64,000 nt of DNA from an uncultured Pelagibacteraceae bacterium (GCA_902577075.1 CACGXV010000001.1:62001-126000); one strand, 5' to 3'; shown: positions 51,776-61,388, counted from the first letter of the stretch. Notes: generated by a model not told the origin, from the sequence alone. Program-made: numbers and translations.

Positions 51776-52240
51776 ATGAGTTTAAGAGAAAAAATCGGAA
51801 CAGACTATAAAAGTGCTTTAAAAGCGAAAGATAAAAATAAAATATCAACTTATAGGTTAATTTTATCAGGAATTAAGGATTTGGATATTAGCAACAGATC
51901 TCAGGCTGATAAAAAAGAAACTGATGACGAGGACGTTAAAAAGCTTTTAAAAAAAATGATAAAGCAAAGAACCGAATCAATAGAAATGTACAAAAAAAAC
52001 AATAGAAATGATCTTCAAGAAGTAGAGGAGAAAGAAGTTGAAGTAATTAGTCAATATTTACCTAAACAACTTACCGATGAAGATACCAGGAAGTTATGTT
52101 CTGAGATTATTAATTCTACTGGAGCAAGTTCAATTAAAGATATGGGCAAAGTGATGGGTGAATTAAAAAAAAATAATGCTGATAGCATAGATTTCTCAAA
52201 AGCTGGAGCAATGATAAAAGAATTGCTAAACCAAAAATGA
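51776..52240 (+). CDS. YqeY/GatB-like domain protein
   Basis: The 154-aa protein is helical and matches the YqeY family (related to the GatB tail). It begins LREKIGTDYKSALKAKDK and contains KQRTESIEMYKKNNRNDLQ, EKEVEVISQYLPKQLTDED and IKDMGKVMGELKK. It is thought to bind tRNA, but its role is unresolved. It overlaps the dnaG start by 4 bp. yqeY-dnaG-rpoD is a common alphaproteobacterial order. Confidence 0.88.
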   Translation: MSLREKIGTDYKSALKAKDKNKISTYRLILSGIKDLDISNRSQADKKETDDEDVKKLLKKMIKQRTESIEMYKKNNRNDLQEVEEKEVEVISQYLPKQLTDEDTRKLCSEIINSTGASSIKDMGKVMGELKKNNADSIDFSKAGAMIKELLNQK

Positions 52241-54012
52241 AGTATCCAAAAGAGTATTTAGATGAAATAAAAACAAGACTGAAAGTTTCAACAGTTGTAT
52301 CTAAAACTGTAAATTTAAAAAAAAGAGGCAAAGAGTATGTAGGCTTGTCCCCATTTAAAACTGAAAAAACTCCCTCTTTTACTGTAAATGATGAAAAGGA
52401 GTTTTATCATTGTTTTAGTACTGCAGAGCATGGAAATATTTTTGATTTTGTAATGAAAACACAAAATTTAAAATTTGGAGAAGCTGTAAAGTCACTTGCA
52501 AATCTTGCAGGAATGAGACCTTACACTTTTTCAAAGGAAGACGAGATTAGAGAAGAAAAATGGAATAATTATAAGTCTATTTTCAATAAATATATTGATC
52601 ATTATCATAATGAGTTATTAAAAAATCCAAATTCAACAGATGCAAAAAATTATCTTAAAAGAAGAAGATTGACTCTAGAAGAAGTAAAAAAATTTAAGAT
52701 TGGATTTGAAACTAATGATATTAATTTTCAAGATGAAATTTTTAAAAAATTTAAAGAAAATGAAATTAGAGATAGTGGCCTATTTTATTTTGATGAAAAT
52801 AAAAAGAAATTTATATCAAGGTTTAGAGAAAGAATATTATTTCCTATAAGAAATATTACAGGTGATACAATTGCAATTGGTGGAAGAATTTTAAAAGATA
52901 GTGATTATTTAGCTAAATATATTAATTCTCCTGAAACTCCTTTTTTTAAAAAAGGATCAAATTTATTCAATTTAGACTTCGCACGTAAACTATCAAATAA
53001 CTTAAATAATGTTTTCTTAGTTGAGGGTTATATGGATGTAATAGGTCTTAGCAAAAACAAAATAGATAATGTGGTTGCCAATTTAGGGACCTCTTTGACA
53101 ACTAGACAAATTCTAATATTAAATCAATTTTTTGATGAAATAGTCATATGTTTCGATGGGGATGAAAGTGGTTATAAAGCAGCATTAAGGGCTGCAGAAA
53201 GTTCTATTATTGAATTAAAACCTGAAAAAAAAATTTCTTTTTTGTTTTTACCTGACAATCATGACCCAGACAGTTTTGTTAATGAAAAGGGAAAAGATTT
53301 CTTTTTAAATTACTCTGAAAGTAATTCAGTCTCTATTCATAAATTTATATTCGATCATTATTTAAACAATATGGATGACAGCCCATCTTCAAAAGCTATT
53401 TTTGAAAAAAAGTTAAGATCGATATCATCAACAATAAAAGATGAATTTATTAAAAAGTATGTGCTTGAATATTTTCTAGAGAAAATTTCAGAATTTACTC
53501 CCAATACAAATAAAAAATTTAACAAATATTATTCAAAACCTTCCAAATCACTTAAATCCACTCAAAATTATTACAATGAAACTAAGTCTTTAAAAGCAAT
53601 TGATATAAAGGAATTTTCATTTTTATATATTTTATTAAAAAAACCTGAATTAATAAAACATAACTTCAATTTAATTGAAAATGTAAAATTATTTAGTGGT
53701 GAAAATAAATTATTATTTAATGAAATTTTAAAACAAACAAAAAACTTTAAAATTACACTAATTGACAATATTAACGTTGACCAGAGTTTAATAGATAGAG
53801 TTTTTAAATATGCATCTGTCAAACATATAATGGTAAAAAATTTTAATAATGATCACAAAATATTAGAAATTTTATCTGAGCTGGTGAGAGATTTGAAAAA
53901 TTATGAGCTGGAAATTAGAATACAGGAATTAGAATCAAGATTTTCTAAAGATTTGAATGAAGTGACATTTAATGAGCTAAAAGAGCTTAAAAAACTGCAA
54001 AAAATCAATTAA
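52237..54012 (+). CDS. dnaG: DNA primase DnaG, zinc ligands missing
   Basis: DnaG makes RNA primers for replication. The TOPRIM core is present: FLVEGYMDVIGL, EIVICFDGDESGYKAALRA and DPDSF (about residues 265-345), with RILFPIRNITGDTIAIGGRI before it. The N-terminal domain keeps its fold pattern (KRRG-like KKRGKEYVGLSPF, EKTPSF, FYHCFSTAEHGN). The canonical zinc ligands Cys-x2-His and Cys-x2-Cys are mostly replaced: LSPFK and HCFST keep a single Cys. The 591-aa length is normal. A likely terminator hairpin follows the stop. Confidence 0.95.
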   Translation: MKYPKEYLDEIKTRLKVSTVVSKTVNLKKRGKEYVGLSPFKTEKTPSFTVNDEKEFYHCFSTAEHGNIFDFVMKTQNLKFGEAVKSLANLAGMRPYTFSKEDEIREEKWNNYKSIFNKYIDHYHNELLKNPNSTDAKNYLKRRRLTLEEVKKFKIGFETNDINFQDEIFKKFKENEIRDSGLFYFDENKKKFISRFRERILFPIRNITGDTIAIGGRILKDSDYLAKYINSPETPFFKKGSNLFNLDFARKLSNNLNNVFLVEGYMDVIGLSKNKIDNVVANLGTSLTTRQILILNQFFDEIVICFDGDESGYKAALRAAESSIIELKPEKKISFLFLPDNHDPDSFVNEKGKDFFLNYSESNSVSIHKFIFDHYLNNMDDSPSSKAIFEKKLRSISSTIKDEFIKKYVLEYFLEKISEFTPNTNKKFNKYYSKPSKSLKSTQNYYNETKSLKAIDIKEFSFLYILLKKPELIKHNFNLIENVKLFSGENKLLFNEILKQTKNFKITLIDNINVDQSLIDRVFKYASVKHIMVKNFNNDHKILEILSELVRDLKNYELEIRIQELESRFSKDLNEVTFNELKELKKLQKIN

Positions 54013-54041
54013 ATTGGATTCAGAATCCAATAGATTTTTTT
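54013..54041 (+). terminator. hairpin with T-run between dnaG and rpoD
   Basis: ATTGGATTC (54013-54021) and GAATCCAAT (54023-54031) are perfect inverted repeats separated by one base. They start directly after the dnaG stop and are followed by seven Ts (54035-54041). In RNA the inner pairs would open to a loop of several bases. The arms contain GATTC and GAATC, two CcrM (GANTC) sites, so a regulatory role at the rpoD upstream region is an alternative. Confidence 0.45.
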
Positions 54042-54076
54042 AATTTTAGCATTATATACATCCTAACTTTTTTATT

Positions 54077-55915
54077 GTGGAACGTATAATTACAAAATCA
54101 TTTGCTAGATTAATGGGCAGAGGTGTCCATAGAGGATTTATTACCCATGAGGAATTAAATAAGTCTCTCGGCAAAAGAAATTTGTCTAATGAAAATTTAG
54201 AGCAGGCCTTTATACATATTCTCGATGAAAAAATAGTGTTAGTTGAAAAAAAAGCTGATTTTAAAGTTCTTAGAAAAAAAGATAATGGATCAAAAGAAGA
54301 GGGAAAATCTATAGAAAAAAGTGATGACCCAATTCGAATGTATCTTAGAGAAATGGGTGGTGTCGAGCTCTTATCGCGAGAAGGTGAGATTGCGATTGCT
54401 AAAAGAATAGAAGCCGGAAAAGATGTTATGCTTAATGCACTCTCACAAAGTCCTATTACAGCACAACAGTTTTTTGAGTGGAATACTAAACTTCAGAATG
54501 ACGAAATTTTAGTAAGAGAAATAATTGATATCGACACAAATTATATGGAAGATGAAGACACAGGACAGAGTGCAAAACAAAAAAAATCAGAAGATGGGGA
54601 AAATAATCAAAATAGTGAGGATGTAACAAATAATTCTGAAGATGATGAATTTAACCCAACTCTCGCTGCGATGGAAACAGAAATTAAACCAAAAGTTTTA
54701 CAAACAGTTTATAATTTAACCAAAGAATATAATAAACTTATAAAATACCAAAGAGAAAAGTTAGATTGTTTACTAAACTCAAGACAATTTTCAAACTCTA
54801 AAGAAAAAAATTATAAAAAAATTGTAGATGTTATTTTAGAAGATATTAAAACTCTTCAATTGTCCCCATCAGTATTAGAAGAATTAGTTCAAAAACATTA
54901 TGTAGAAAATCGTAAAATATTATCTTTAGAGGGAAATTTATTAAGACTTGCTATTAATGAAAAAATTTCTAGAGATGAATTTATTAAATTTTATGTTGGA
55001 AATGAAATAAACCCGAATTTAAAAAACTTTTTAGATACCAACGAAGTGTGGAAAAAATTTTTTAATAAGCATAAAGTTGAATTTAAAAATATCAGAGATA
55101 GGCTAATCGAGATAAGTGATAAACTTGGAATTTCTGTAACAGATTATAAATCAATGGTAAGCAGAATTCAAAAAGGCGAAAAAGAGTCAAGAATTGCAAA
55201 AAAAGAGATGGTTGAAGCCAATCTTAGATTGGTAATATCTATCGCTAAGAAGTATACAAATCGTGGTTTGCAATTTTTAGATTTAATCCAAGAGGGAAAC
55301 ATAGGTTTAATGAAAGCTGTAGACAAGTTTGAGTATAGAAGAGGGTATAAATTTTCTACATATGCGACTTGGTGGATTAGACAAGCTATAACAAGATCAA
55401 TTGCGGACCAAGCAAGAACAATAAGAATACCAGTGCACATGATTGAAACAATAAATAAAATTGTAAGAACACAAAGGTTGATATTGAGTGAGTTTGGAAG
55501 AGAAGCTACCCCAGAAGAATTGGCTAAAAAACTAAGAATGCCTCTTGAAAAGGTGAGAAAAGTTTTAAAAATTTCCAAAGAACCAGTCTCTTTAGAAAAA
55601 CCAGTAGGTGACGAGGAGGATAGCAGCTTAGGTGATTTTATAGAGGATACAAAAGCTCTAGCTCCTTTGGAACAAGCAATAAAATCTAATTTAAGTGAGG
55701 CCACAACCAAAATACTATCGACGTTAACACCAAGAGAAGAGCGAGTTCTTAGGATGAGGTTTGGAGTTGGAATGAACACAGATCATACCTTGGAAGAAGT
55801 AGGTTTGCAATTTTCTGTTACAAGAGAGAGAATTCGTCAAATTGAAGCTAAAGCGCTTAGAAAATTAAAACATCCAAGCAGGTCTAAGCAGCTGAAAAGT
55901 TTCTTGGAAAGTTAA
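54077..55915 (+). CDS. rpoD: RNA polymerase primary sigma factor RpoD
   Basis: The 612-aa sigma-70 starts at GTG 54077. Region 1.2 is [20 protein letters not shown], followed by an acidic non-conserved insert ([14 protein letters not shown] region). Regions 2.1-2.4 include [19 protein letters not shown] and [20 protein letters not shown]; region 4.2 is [20 protein letters not shown]. The stop is followed after one base by tRNA-Val, with no terminator between them. Confidence 0.97.
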   Translation: MERIITKSFARLMGRGVHRGFITHEELNKSLGKRNLSNENLEQAFIHILDEKIVLVEKKADFKVLRKKDNGSKEEGKSIEKSDDPIRMYLREMGGVELLSREGEIAIAKRIEAGKDVMLNALSQSPITAQQFFEWNTKLQNDEILVREIIDIDTNYMEDEDTGQSAKQKKSEDGENNQNSEDVTNNSEDDEFNPTLAAMETEIKPKVLQTVYNLTKEYNKLIKYQREKLDCLLNSRQFSNSKEKNYKKIVDVILEDIKTLQLSPSVLEELVQKHYVENRKILSLEGNLLRLAINEKISRDEFIKFYVGNEINPNLKNFLDTNEVWKKFFNKHKVEFKNIRDRLIEISDKLGISVTDYKSMVSRIQKGEKESRIAKKEMVEANLRLVISIAKKYTNRGLQFLDLIQEGNIGLMKAVDKFEYRRGYKFSTYATWWIRQAITRSIADQARTIRIPVHMIETINKIVRTQRLILSEFGREATPEELAKKLRMPLEKVRKVLKISKEPVSLEKPVGDEEDSSLGDFIEDTKALAPLEQAIKSNLSEATTKILSTLTPREERVLRMRFGVGMNTDHTLEEVGLQFSVTRERIRQIEAKALRKLKHPSRSKQLKSFLES

Positions 55916-55916
55916 A

Positions 55917-55991
55917 GGGCCGTTAGCTCAATAGTAGAGTACTGCATTGACATTGCAGGGGTAGTTGGAGCGTAACCAACACGGCCCACCA
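55917..55991 (+). tRNA. tRNA-Val (GAC)
   Basis: Acceptor stem GGGCCGT pairs with ACGGCCC. The anticodon stem CTGCA/TGCAG encloses TTGACAT with anticodon GAC. The T stem GTTGG/CCAAC has a loop AGCGTAA, a departure from the usual TTCRANN loop start. Discriminator A and CCA are encoded. It is 1 bp after rpoD and 3 bp before the next ATG. Confidence 0.93.
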
Positions 55992-55994
55992 TTT

Positions 55995-56834
55995 ATGATA
56001 ATAAAAAATAACTTTAATTTACACTTTAAGCTTTTTATATTATTTACTATTTTTCTTTTAATTGAAGGTTTTCATCATTATTTCTCATATAAACTTGTAT
56101 ATTTGTGTTTTGACAATTTAGAATTAACGATGAAATTGTCAAGTGAATGCTTATCAAAAAATTATTTATTTAAAAATCCTACAACAGGTTTTGAAAAAAT
56201 TATTTGGGCTGAAAATGGAATTGTTGAAATTCTTCAGATTATTCTTTTATTATTTTCAATTATATTTTGGTTTTTTATCATAAAAAAAAATATCAAAATT
56301 CTTAAAATAAATTTTTTAATAATATTCATGTTTCTATATTTTTTAGGAATTATTTATTTTTTTTTAGAGGAAATATCTTATGGTCAACATTTTTTTAAAT
56401 GGATCTCAAGCGAATTTTTTATACTTTATAATGATCAAAAGGAGACAAACATTCATAATATTTCAAATTTATTCAACGAATTTCCACGAAGTATGTTAAC
56501 TCTTTGGTGCAGTTTATCTTTCATTTTTGTAAGATTTTTACCTTATTTTAAAATAAAGGATGAGTTTTATTCAATGATTATTTATCCATCTAAAAAATTA
56601 AAATATATATCAGTTTTGCTTATTATTTTTTTTATTCCTAACTTTGTAGCAGATAAATTTGGAATTCATCCTGGCTTTACTGGACATACGGTTGCAATAA
56701 ATATGACAGACATTTTTGATTTTTTAACTTTTAATTTTATAAGGCTTTCTGAGTACCAAGAGTTAATTTTTACATATTATATTTTTAATCATACGCTTTT
56801 TTTTAAAAAATATATATATTCAAAAATTAATTAA
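55995..56834 (+). CDS. polytopic membrane protein, unknown (EEISYGQ family)
   Basis: I do not know its function. The 279-aa protein has about six hydrophobic segments. Polar motifs lie in or beside membranes: WAENGIVEILQ (about residue 65), LEEISYGQHFF (about 127), QKETNIHN and a late LSEYQELIF. A comparable EEISxGQ...N-Q-x-E-x-N-x-HN pattern occurs in a family of conserved bacterial membrane proteins. The ATG at 55995 is 3 nt after the tRNA-Val CCA; the frame extends upstream into the tRNA only through TTG. It may open the accessory island. Confidence 0.72.
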   Translation: MIIKNNFNLHFKLFILFTIFLLIEGFHHYFSYKLVYLCFDNLELTMKLSSECLSKNYLFKNPTTGFEKIIWAENGIVEILQIILLLFSIIFWFFIIKKNIKILKINFLIIFMFLYFLGIIYFFLEEISYGQHFFKWISSEFFILYNDQKETNIHNISNLFNEFPRSMLTLWCSLSFIFVRFLPYFKIKDEFYSMIIYPSKKLKYISVLLIIFFIPNFVADKFGIHPGFTGHTVAINMTDIFDFLTFNFIRLSEYQELIFTYYIFNHTLFFKKYIYSKIN

Positions 56835-56907
56835 ATTTCTAAAATATTTTTAAAATGAATAAATTGATTTCTTAAGTTTAGAGATGTAACAAAATTTAAT
56901 TTATTAA

Positions 56908-58581
56908 TTAAATAGCTTTATTAATGTCTATTAACTGAAATAAATTTTTATTTTTGATAAAGTTTTCATAAACTTTAAAAATTCTATTTAATTTTTTTTC
57001 TTTGTTAAAAAATTTATAAAAAGTTTCATTTATTATTAAATTATCATCAGAAAAAACTGTATCACTTAAACTAATTATCGGATTGGCATTCACTGTTTGT
57101 TTAGGAAAAATATTAAATTTAATAGGATCATTAAAAAAAAATTTTTGATAGTAAAAATACATAAGAACATCTTGTTTTTTAATTTTAATCTTTAAATCAG
57201 TAATTTTATCTAAATAATTTTCATATTGATCCAAATTTTTACACTTTATTGCAAAATTGAAATTGCTAAAAAAATTTGAATTTGAGCATAATAGAGTGGG
57301 AATATTTTTATATGCAAATTCAGGAGCTATAGTACCATGATTAGTTAATACAAAATTTATTCCTTTTTTTATTAAAAAGTAATTTGGAGTATTTCCTGGT
57401 AATAAAATAATATTTTTATTCTTTGGTATGATATTTTTTAATATTTTAAATTGGCTTTCATCAAAATCTGGATGAGGTTTAATATACCAGAAAATTTTTT
57501 TATTTTTACACTTGTTTGCATAATTCAATAAATATTTAATCCAAGCATGATAGTCAGGAAAGATAAATTCACCTTCTGAATTAGGGCCTTCATAAAAATC
57601 GTGTGTCGCTACAAGGATATTGAATTTTTTTTTGTCAAAAGCAATTTTATTTTCTAATTCAAATTTTTTAGAATATTTAGGGTCATATATTTTTTTAAAA
57701 TGAAAAGGTAAATCGTCCATTTTTTTTATTTTACCGTTCATTTTTCTATTAATTTCAATATCAATTTTTCTTAAAAAAAACTTCTTTGTATTTTTTTTTG
57801 TCTCAAAATATTTTAACAATCTTTTTTTTAAAAAAAAAAATTGATCTCCTTGATGAAGATAATTTTTAAAAATTCTAAAAGTATTATCACCACAAACATT
57901 TAAATTAGAAATATTAAAATTTAATGATATCCTAGCTGGAATCCCAATTAGATATACAGCGTGGCTATAACACAAATAGTCTGTTTTATTTTGCTTAAAA
58001 AAATCTTTCCAAAAAATAGCCATTCTGTATCCATTTTTTACTGTCTCAATAAATTTTGGATCATCATAATCTACAGTTGGTTTTTTATTAAATCTCAAAT
58101 AATCATCATAAATTAAGTCACCTATTTTTATATTATCATATTTAAGATTTAAAAATTTTTTTTTACTTATTTTTTTTAGATTTATCCTCGAACAAATTTT
58201 ATTTAATAATTTTTCCTGATCATAATTCGTTTGATAGTTAATTATCTTAAATCCAAGTTTTTTATATATGTAAAATGTAATTGGATTATACACGCTATTG
58301 ATTTTAGGTGGATAGCAAAAAAAATTTTTATATCCTTTTTTTTTAAAAAAAATTTTCCAAACGAAAAATGATAAAATATTGTGATTGAATTTGAACATTT
58401 CAACAATTACAATATTATTATTGACATTTTTATTGTTAAAAAATTTTTCAAATTTCGTATATTTTTTATAATAAATATATTTTTTTATAAATTCTCTTAA
58501 TAGAAAAAAAATAGAATTAATTATAAATTGACTTATTTTATTTACTAAAATATTCAGGATGAATTTTATATAATTATACAT
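56908..58581 (-). CDS. capsule/surface polysaccharide biosynthesis-like protein
   Basis: The 557-aa protein has a hydrophobic N-terminal stretch (ILNILVNKISQFIINSIFFL) and a C-terminal half resembling KpsC/LipB-type and GT-B transferases. That half contains KIFWYIKPHPDFDES (about residue 370) and NFVLTNHGTIAPEFAYKNIP (about 410), the latter a typical nucleotide-sugar-binding pattern. Extreme lysine, asparagine and phenylalanine richness reflects the local AT content. The sugar transferred is unknown. It is isolated, with gaps of 73 and 83 bp on either side. Confidence 0.7.
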   Translation of the reverse strand: MYNYIKFILNILVNKISQFIINSIFFLLREFIKKYIYYKKYTKFEKFFNNKNVNNNIVIVEMFKFNHNILSFFVWKIFFKKKGYKNFFCYPPKINSVYNPITFYIYKKLGFKIINYQTNYDQEKLLNKICSRINLKKISKKKFLNLKYDNIKIGDLIYDDYLRFNKKPTVDYDDPKFIETVKNGYRMAIFWKDFFKQNKTDYLCYSHAVYLIGIPARISLNFNISNLNVCGDNTFRIFKNYLHQGDQFFFLKKRLLKYFETKKNTKKFFLRKIDIEINRKMNGKIKKMDDLPFHFKKIYDPKYSKKFELENKIAFDKKKFNILVATHDFYEGPNSEGEFIFPDYHAWIKYLLNYANKCKNKKIFWYIKPHPDFDESQFKILKNIIPKNKNIILLPGNTPNYFLIKKGINFVLTNHGTIAPEFAYKNIPTLLCSNSNFFSNFNFAIKCKNLDQYENYLDKITDLKIKIKKQDVLMYFYYQKFFFNDPIKFNIFPKQTVNANPIISLSDTVFSDDNLIINETFYKFFNKEKKLNRIFKVYENFIKNKNLFQLIDINKAI

Positions 58582-58664
58582 TATTTAATAAATATAGATG
58601 ATCATTATACGAACATTTCATTTTTTTTATTGAAAATAAAAGTAAAAATACTAAGAACATCTGT

Positions 58665-59378
58665 ATGCGTTATGTATCGAGAATAGATATCAAAAATAAC
58701 TTTGTTATCAAGGGTATTCGATTGGAGGGACTGAGAAAAATAGGTGACCCTCTCAAAATTGCAAATAATTATTACAAAAAAGGTATAGATGAAATTTTTT
58801 TTAATGATTGTGTGGCTTCTTTGTACGGAAGAGATGCAATATTGAAAACAATTGAAATTGCTGCAAAAAACATTTTCGTACCTCTCACAGTATGTGGAGG
58901 TATCAAATCTTTAAATGATATTGAAAAAAGTTTAAAAGTTGGAGCAGACAAAGTAGCAATAAACTCTCGAGCAACTGAAAAACCTTCTTTTATTAAAAAT
59001 GCCTCTAAGTATTTTGGAACAAGTACAATTGTTTCCTCCATTGAAGCTAAATTAATTAGTAAAAACAAATGGAATGTTTTTAAACACAATGGAAGAGAGG
59101 ATACTAGAATTGATCTTTTTTATTGGTTACAAAAGGTTCAAGAAATGGGGTGTGGTGAGATATTTTTGACATCAATTGATAGCGATGGTACCATGAAAGG
59201 CTTTGATTTAAATCTAATTGGTCAAATAAAAAAATTAATTAAAATTCCTATTATTTTTTCTGGTGGTTGTGGAAATTATGAACATATTAATCAAATCAAA
59301 AGTTTTAAAAATGTTGATATTGCTCTAGGATCTTCACTTCATTACAATAAAATAAATATTAGTAAACTAAAAAAATGA
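58665..59378 (+). CDS. HisF-like cyclase for amidinated-sugar synthesis (WbuZ-like)
   Basis: This is a HisF-type beta-barrel of 237 aa: YVSRIDIKNNFVIKGIRLEG replaces the standard HisF opening, with VCGGIKSLNDIEKSL and LTSIDSDGTMKGFDLNLI later. Its location beside a HisH-like and a WbuX/WbpG-like gene, with no other his genes, indicates the specialised set. There the HisH/HisF pair supplies ammonia for converting an acetamido to an acetamidino sugar. It overlaps the HisH-like gene by 4 bp. Confidence 0.85.
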   Translation: MRYVSRIDIKNNFVIKGIRLEGLRKIGDPLKIANNYYKKGIDEIFFNDCVASLYGRDAILKTIEIAAKNIFVPLTVCGGIKSLNDIEKSLKVGADKVAINSRATEKPSFIKNASKYFGTSTIVSSIEAKLISKNKWNVFKHNGREDTRIDLFYWLQKVQEMGCGEIFLTSIDSDGTMKGFDLNLIGQIKKLIKIPIIFSGGCGNYEHINQIKSFKNVDIALGSSLHYNKINISKLKK

Positions 59379-59989
59379 AGTCTATATGTATAGTTAATTA
59401 TGGTTTGGGTAATATAGCAAGCTTATACAATTCATTATCAAAAATAGGTTACGCTCCAGAATTTTGTTCAGATAATCTAGAAAAAAATTATGATATTATT
59501 TTTATCCCTGGTATAGGATCTTTTTCAAAAGGAAGTAAATTAATCCATAAAAAAAAAATTTATCAATTTATAAATAGACATGTAAATAATAATTGTTTTG
59601 TCTTTGGAATTTGTTTAGGAATGCAATTACTTCTCTCATCAGGCACAGAAAATGGAAAATCAAAAGGATTAAATATTTTTAATGGAAATGTTAAAAAATT
59701 ATCATTAAGAGAAAATTTAATATTACCAGTAATAGGATGGCAAGCAGTGAAATTTAAAAAAGATTTTAATAATTTAAAAAAAAAGTATAATAATGAAAAA
59801 TTCTATTTCATTCATTCTTACGCTGCTCATATTAATCAAGTCAAAAATGTCCTTACTGAAACCACATATGATAGAATTAAATACATCTCTGCTCTTCAAA
59901 AAGAAAATATACTTGGAACACAATTTCACCCAGAAAAAAGTGGAGAGGTTGGTTTAAGTTTCTTAAAGGATGTAATTAAATGTGCTTAA
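59375..59989 (+). CDS. HisH-like glutamine amidotransferase (WbuY-like)
   Basis: The 204-aa class I amidotransferase has the nucleophile Cys in VFGICLGMQLLLSSGTE (about residue 80) and the His-Glu pair in GTQFHPEKSG (about 188). It hydrolyses glutamine and passes ammonia to the HisF-like partner. In this context the set serves surface-sugar modification rather than histidine synthesis. Its stop overlaps the stop of the convergent WbuX-like gene (TTAA). Confidence 0.87.
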   Translation: MKSICIVNYGLGNIASLYNSLSKIGYAPEFCSDNLEKNYDIIFIPGIGSFSKGSKLIHKKKIYQFINRHVNNNCFVFGICLGMQLLLSSGTENGKSKGLNIFNGNVKKLSLRENLILPVIGWQAVKFKKDFNNLKKKYNNEKFYFIHSYAAHINQVKNVLTETTYDRIKYISALQKENILGTQFHPEKSGEVGLSFLKDVIKCA

Positions 59990-61281
59990 AAAATTGTCTT
60001 TCTCAATTTCCATTTTCCATTTTTATATGTCCATAAATGAGGCGAACGAAATTTATTAGTTAGTTGATCAAAGTAATCTTTATCAAAATTTTTTTGATAA
60101 AATAATGATTTTAATTCGGGATATTCCATTTCATTTATTGATAGATACTCAAAAATCTCATTTTCAAATCTTGTAGGATATTCCCCATCATACTTTTTGA
60201 CTAAATTAACACCCTCTTCCCTAGTAATTTCACCATTTCTTATTTCCTGAGAACTATCATAAGTTGCTCTTCCCAGACCAAATTTTATATATGTTGTATA
60301 GTAATGAAAATCATCTATCTTGTCATCAAGACTTGAATACTTGCTATAAGTTCCCGCACTTCTTTGTGGAGCTGCCTCAAATCCATATTCTGATGCATAG
60401 TAATATGATTCTTGGGGATGCCATTTTAAATAATAACCTAAGTACTCTACAGAAATTTTTTTCTTATTGAAAAACTTTGTATCTAATGGCAGATATGGAG
60501 ACAAGTCAGCTTTTCTTATTTTAAATATTTTTTCTAATTTATTAATATTCATTCCGGAGATAAATATATTTTTTTGATCTTTGGTTGAGAAATATTCTGG
60601 ATCTTTAGTAGGTTTTTTATTTGCATTGATGTCATTTCCATATTCAGATGGATTTTCACCATAAAATATTAACGGTATATTAAGGAAACTTGCCATTCTG
60701 GGTGGGAAATACATTTGTCCCATAATAAATGGTTGAAATGGATGAAACAAATTTTCCAAAGATATTCTTGTTAATAGTCTTTGCACCTTTATATTTGGAG
60801 AAAATAAATAATTATTTAAACCCGAAGCAATCCACGCATCAAAATTTTTTCTACCAATATCAGTATATAAATGTGGTTTAAACGTAACTGTAATTGGATT
60901 CATTCCAAATTCATATTTCAATTTGCTTGCAGCATAAAAACTATCTTTTCCTCCAGAACCTGGTACTAAACAATCAAATTCACCATTTTTTTTTCTATAT
61001 TTATTACAAAGTTTGATTAGTTCTTTTTTTCTAGAATCCCAATCTATTTCTTTCTTTTTTTCATTCCAACTACAAGCGCTGCAAACGTAGTTCTTGTTAA
61101 AAGTTAAGGACTCTTTAACTTTCTTAATTGTATGAGTATATTCTTTTTCTGAGTCAGGCTTTTGATTGCTATAAGTGCATTTCGAACAAAATATAATATT
61201 TTTTGGTAAACCATAGTATGGTTTTTTTTCAATTCTATTTCCATAATCTGAATAAATTGTTTTTGAAATTTTTTTAAACAT
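59986..61281 (-). CDS. N-acetyl sugar amidotransferase (WbuX/WbpG/PseA-like)
   Basis: The 431-aa protein is an ATP-pyrophosphatase-type amidotransferase. The PP-loop PGSGGKDSFYAASKL is near residue 105. Cysteine pairs CSKC (about 33) and CSAC (about 68) look like a structural zinc site. The family uses ammonia to form an acetamidino group on sugars destined for LPS, capsule or pseudaminic/legionaminic-type glycans. It faces the hisH/hisF-like pair tail to tail, unlike the co-directional clusters I would expect. Confidence 0.87.
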   Translation of the reverse strand: MFKKISKTIYSDYGNRIEKKPYYGLPKNIIFCSKCTYSNQKPDSEKEYTHTIKKVKESLTFNKNYVCSACSWNEKKKEIDWDSRKKELIKLCNKYRKKNGEFDCLVPGSGGKDSFYAASKLKYEFGMNPITVTFKPHLYTDIGRKNFDAWIASGLNNYLFSPNIKVQRLLTRISLENLFHPFQPFIMGQMYFPPRMASFLNIPLIFYGENPSEYGNDINANKKPTKDPEYFSTKDQKNIFISGMNINKLEKIFKIRKADLSPYLPLDTKFFNKKKISVEYLGYYLKWHPQESYYYASEYGFEAAPQRSAGTYSKYSSLDDKIDDFHYYTTYIKFGLGRATYDSSQEIRNGEITREEGVNLVKKYDGEYPTRFENEIFEYLSINEMEYPELKSLFYQKNFDKDYFDQLTNKFRSPHLWTYKNGKWKLRKTIF

Positions 61282-61388
61282 TTAAAAGAAATTGAATATT
61301 TTATTGTTATATGTACCTGATAATATAAAACCAACAAAAACACAACTTGCTTGACCATCAAAACTACTGTATTTAAGGTCTTAGTTTT

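Noticed and set aside
58665..59989. Histidine biosynthesis genes hisF and hisH
   Set aside because: No other his genes accompany them, the HisF opening is divergent, and a WbuX/WbpG-like amidotransferase lies next door, so the surface-sugar amidination set explains them better.
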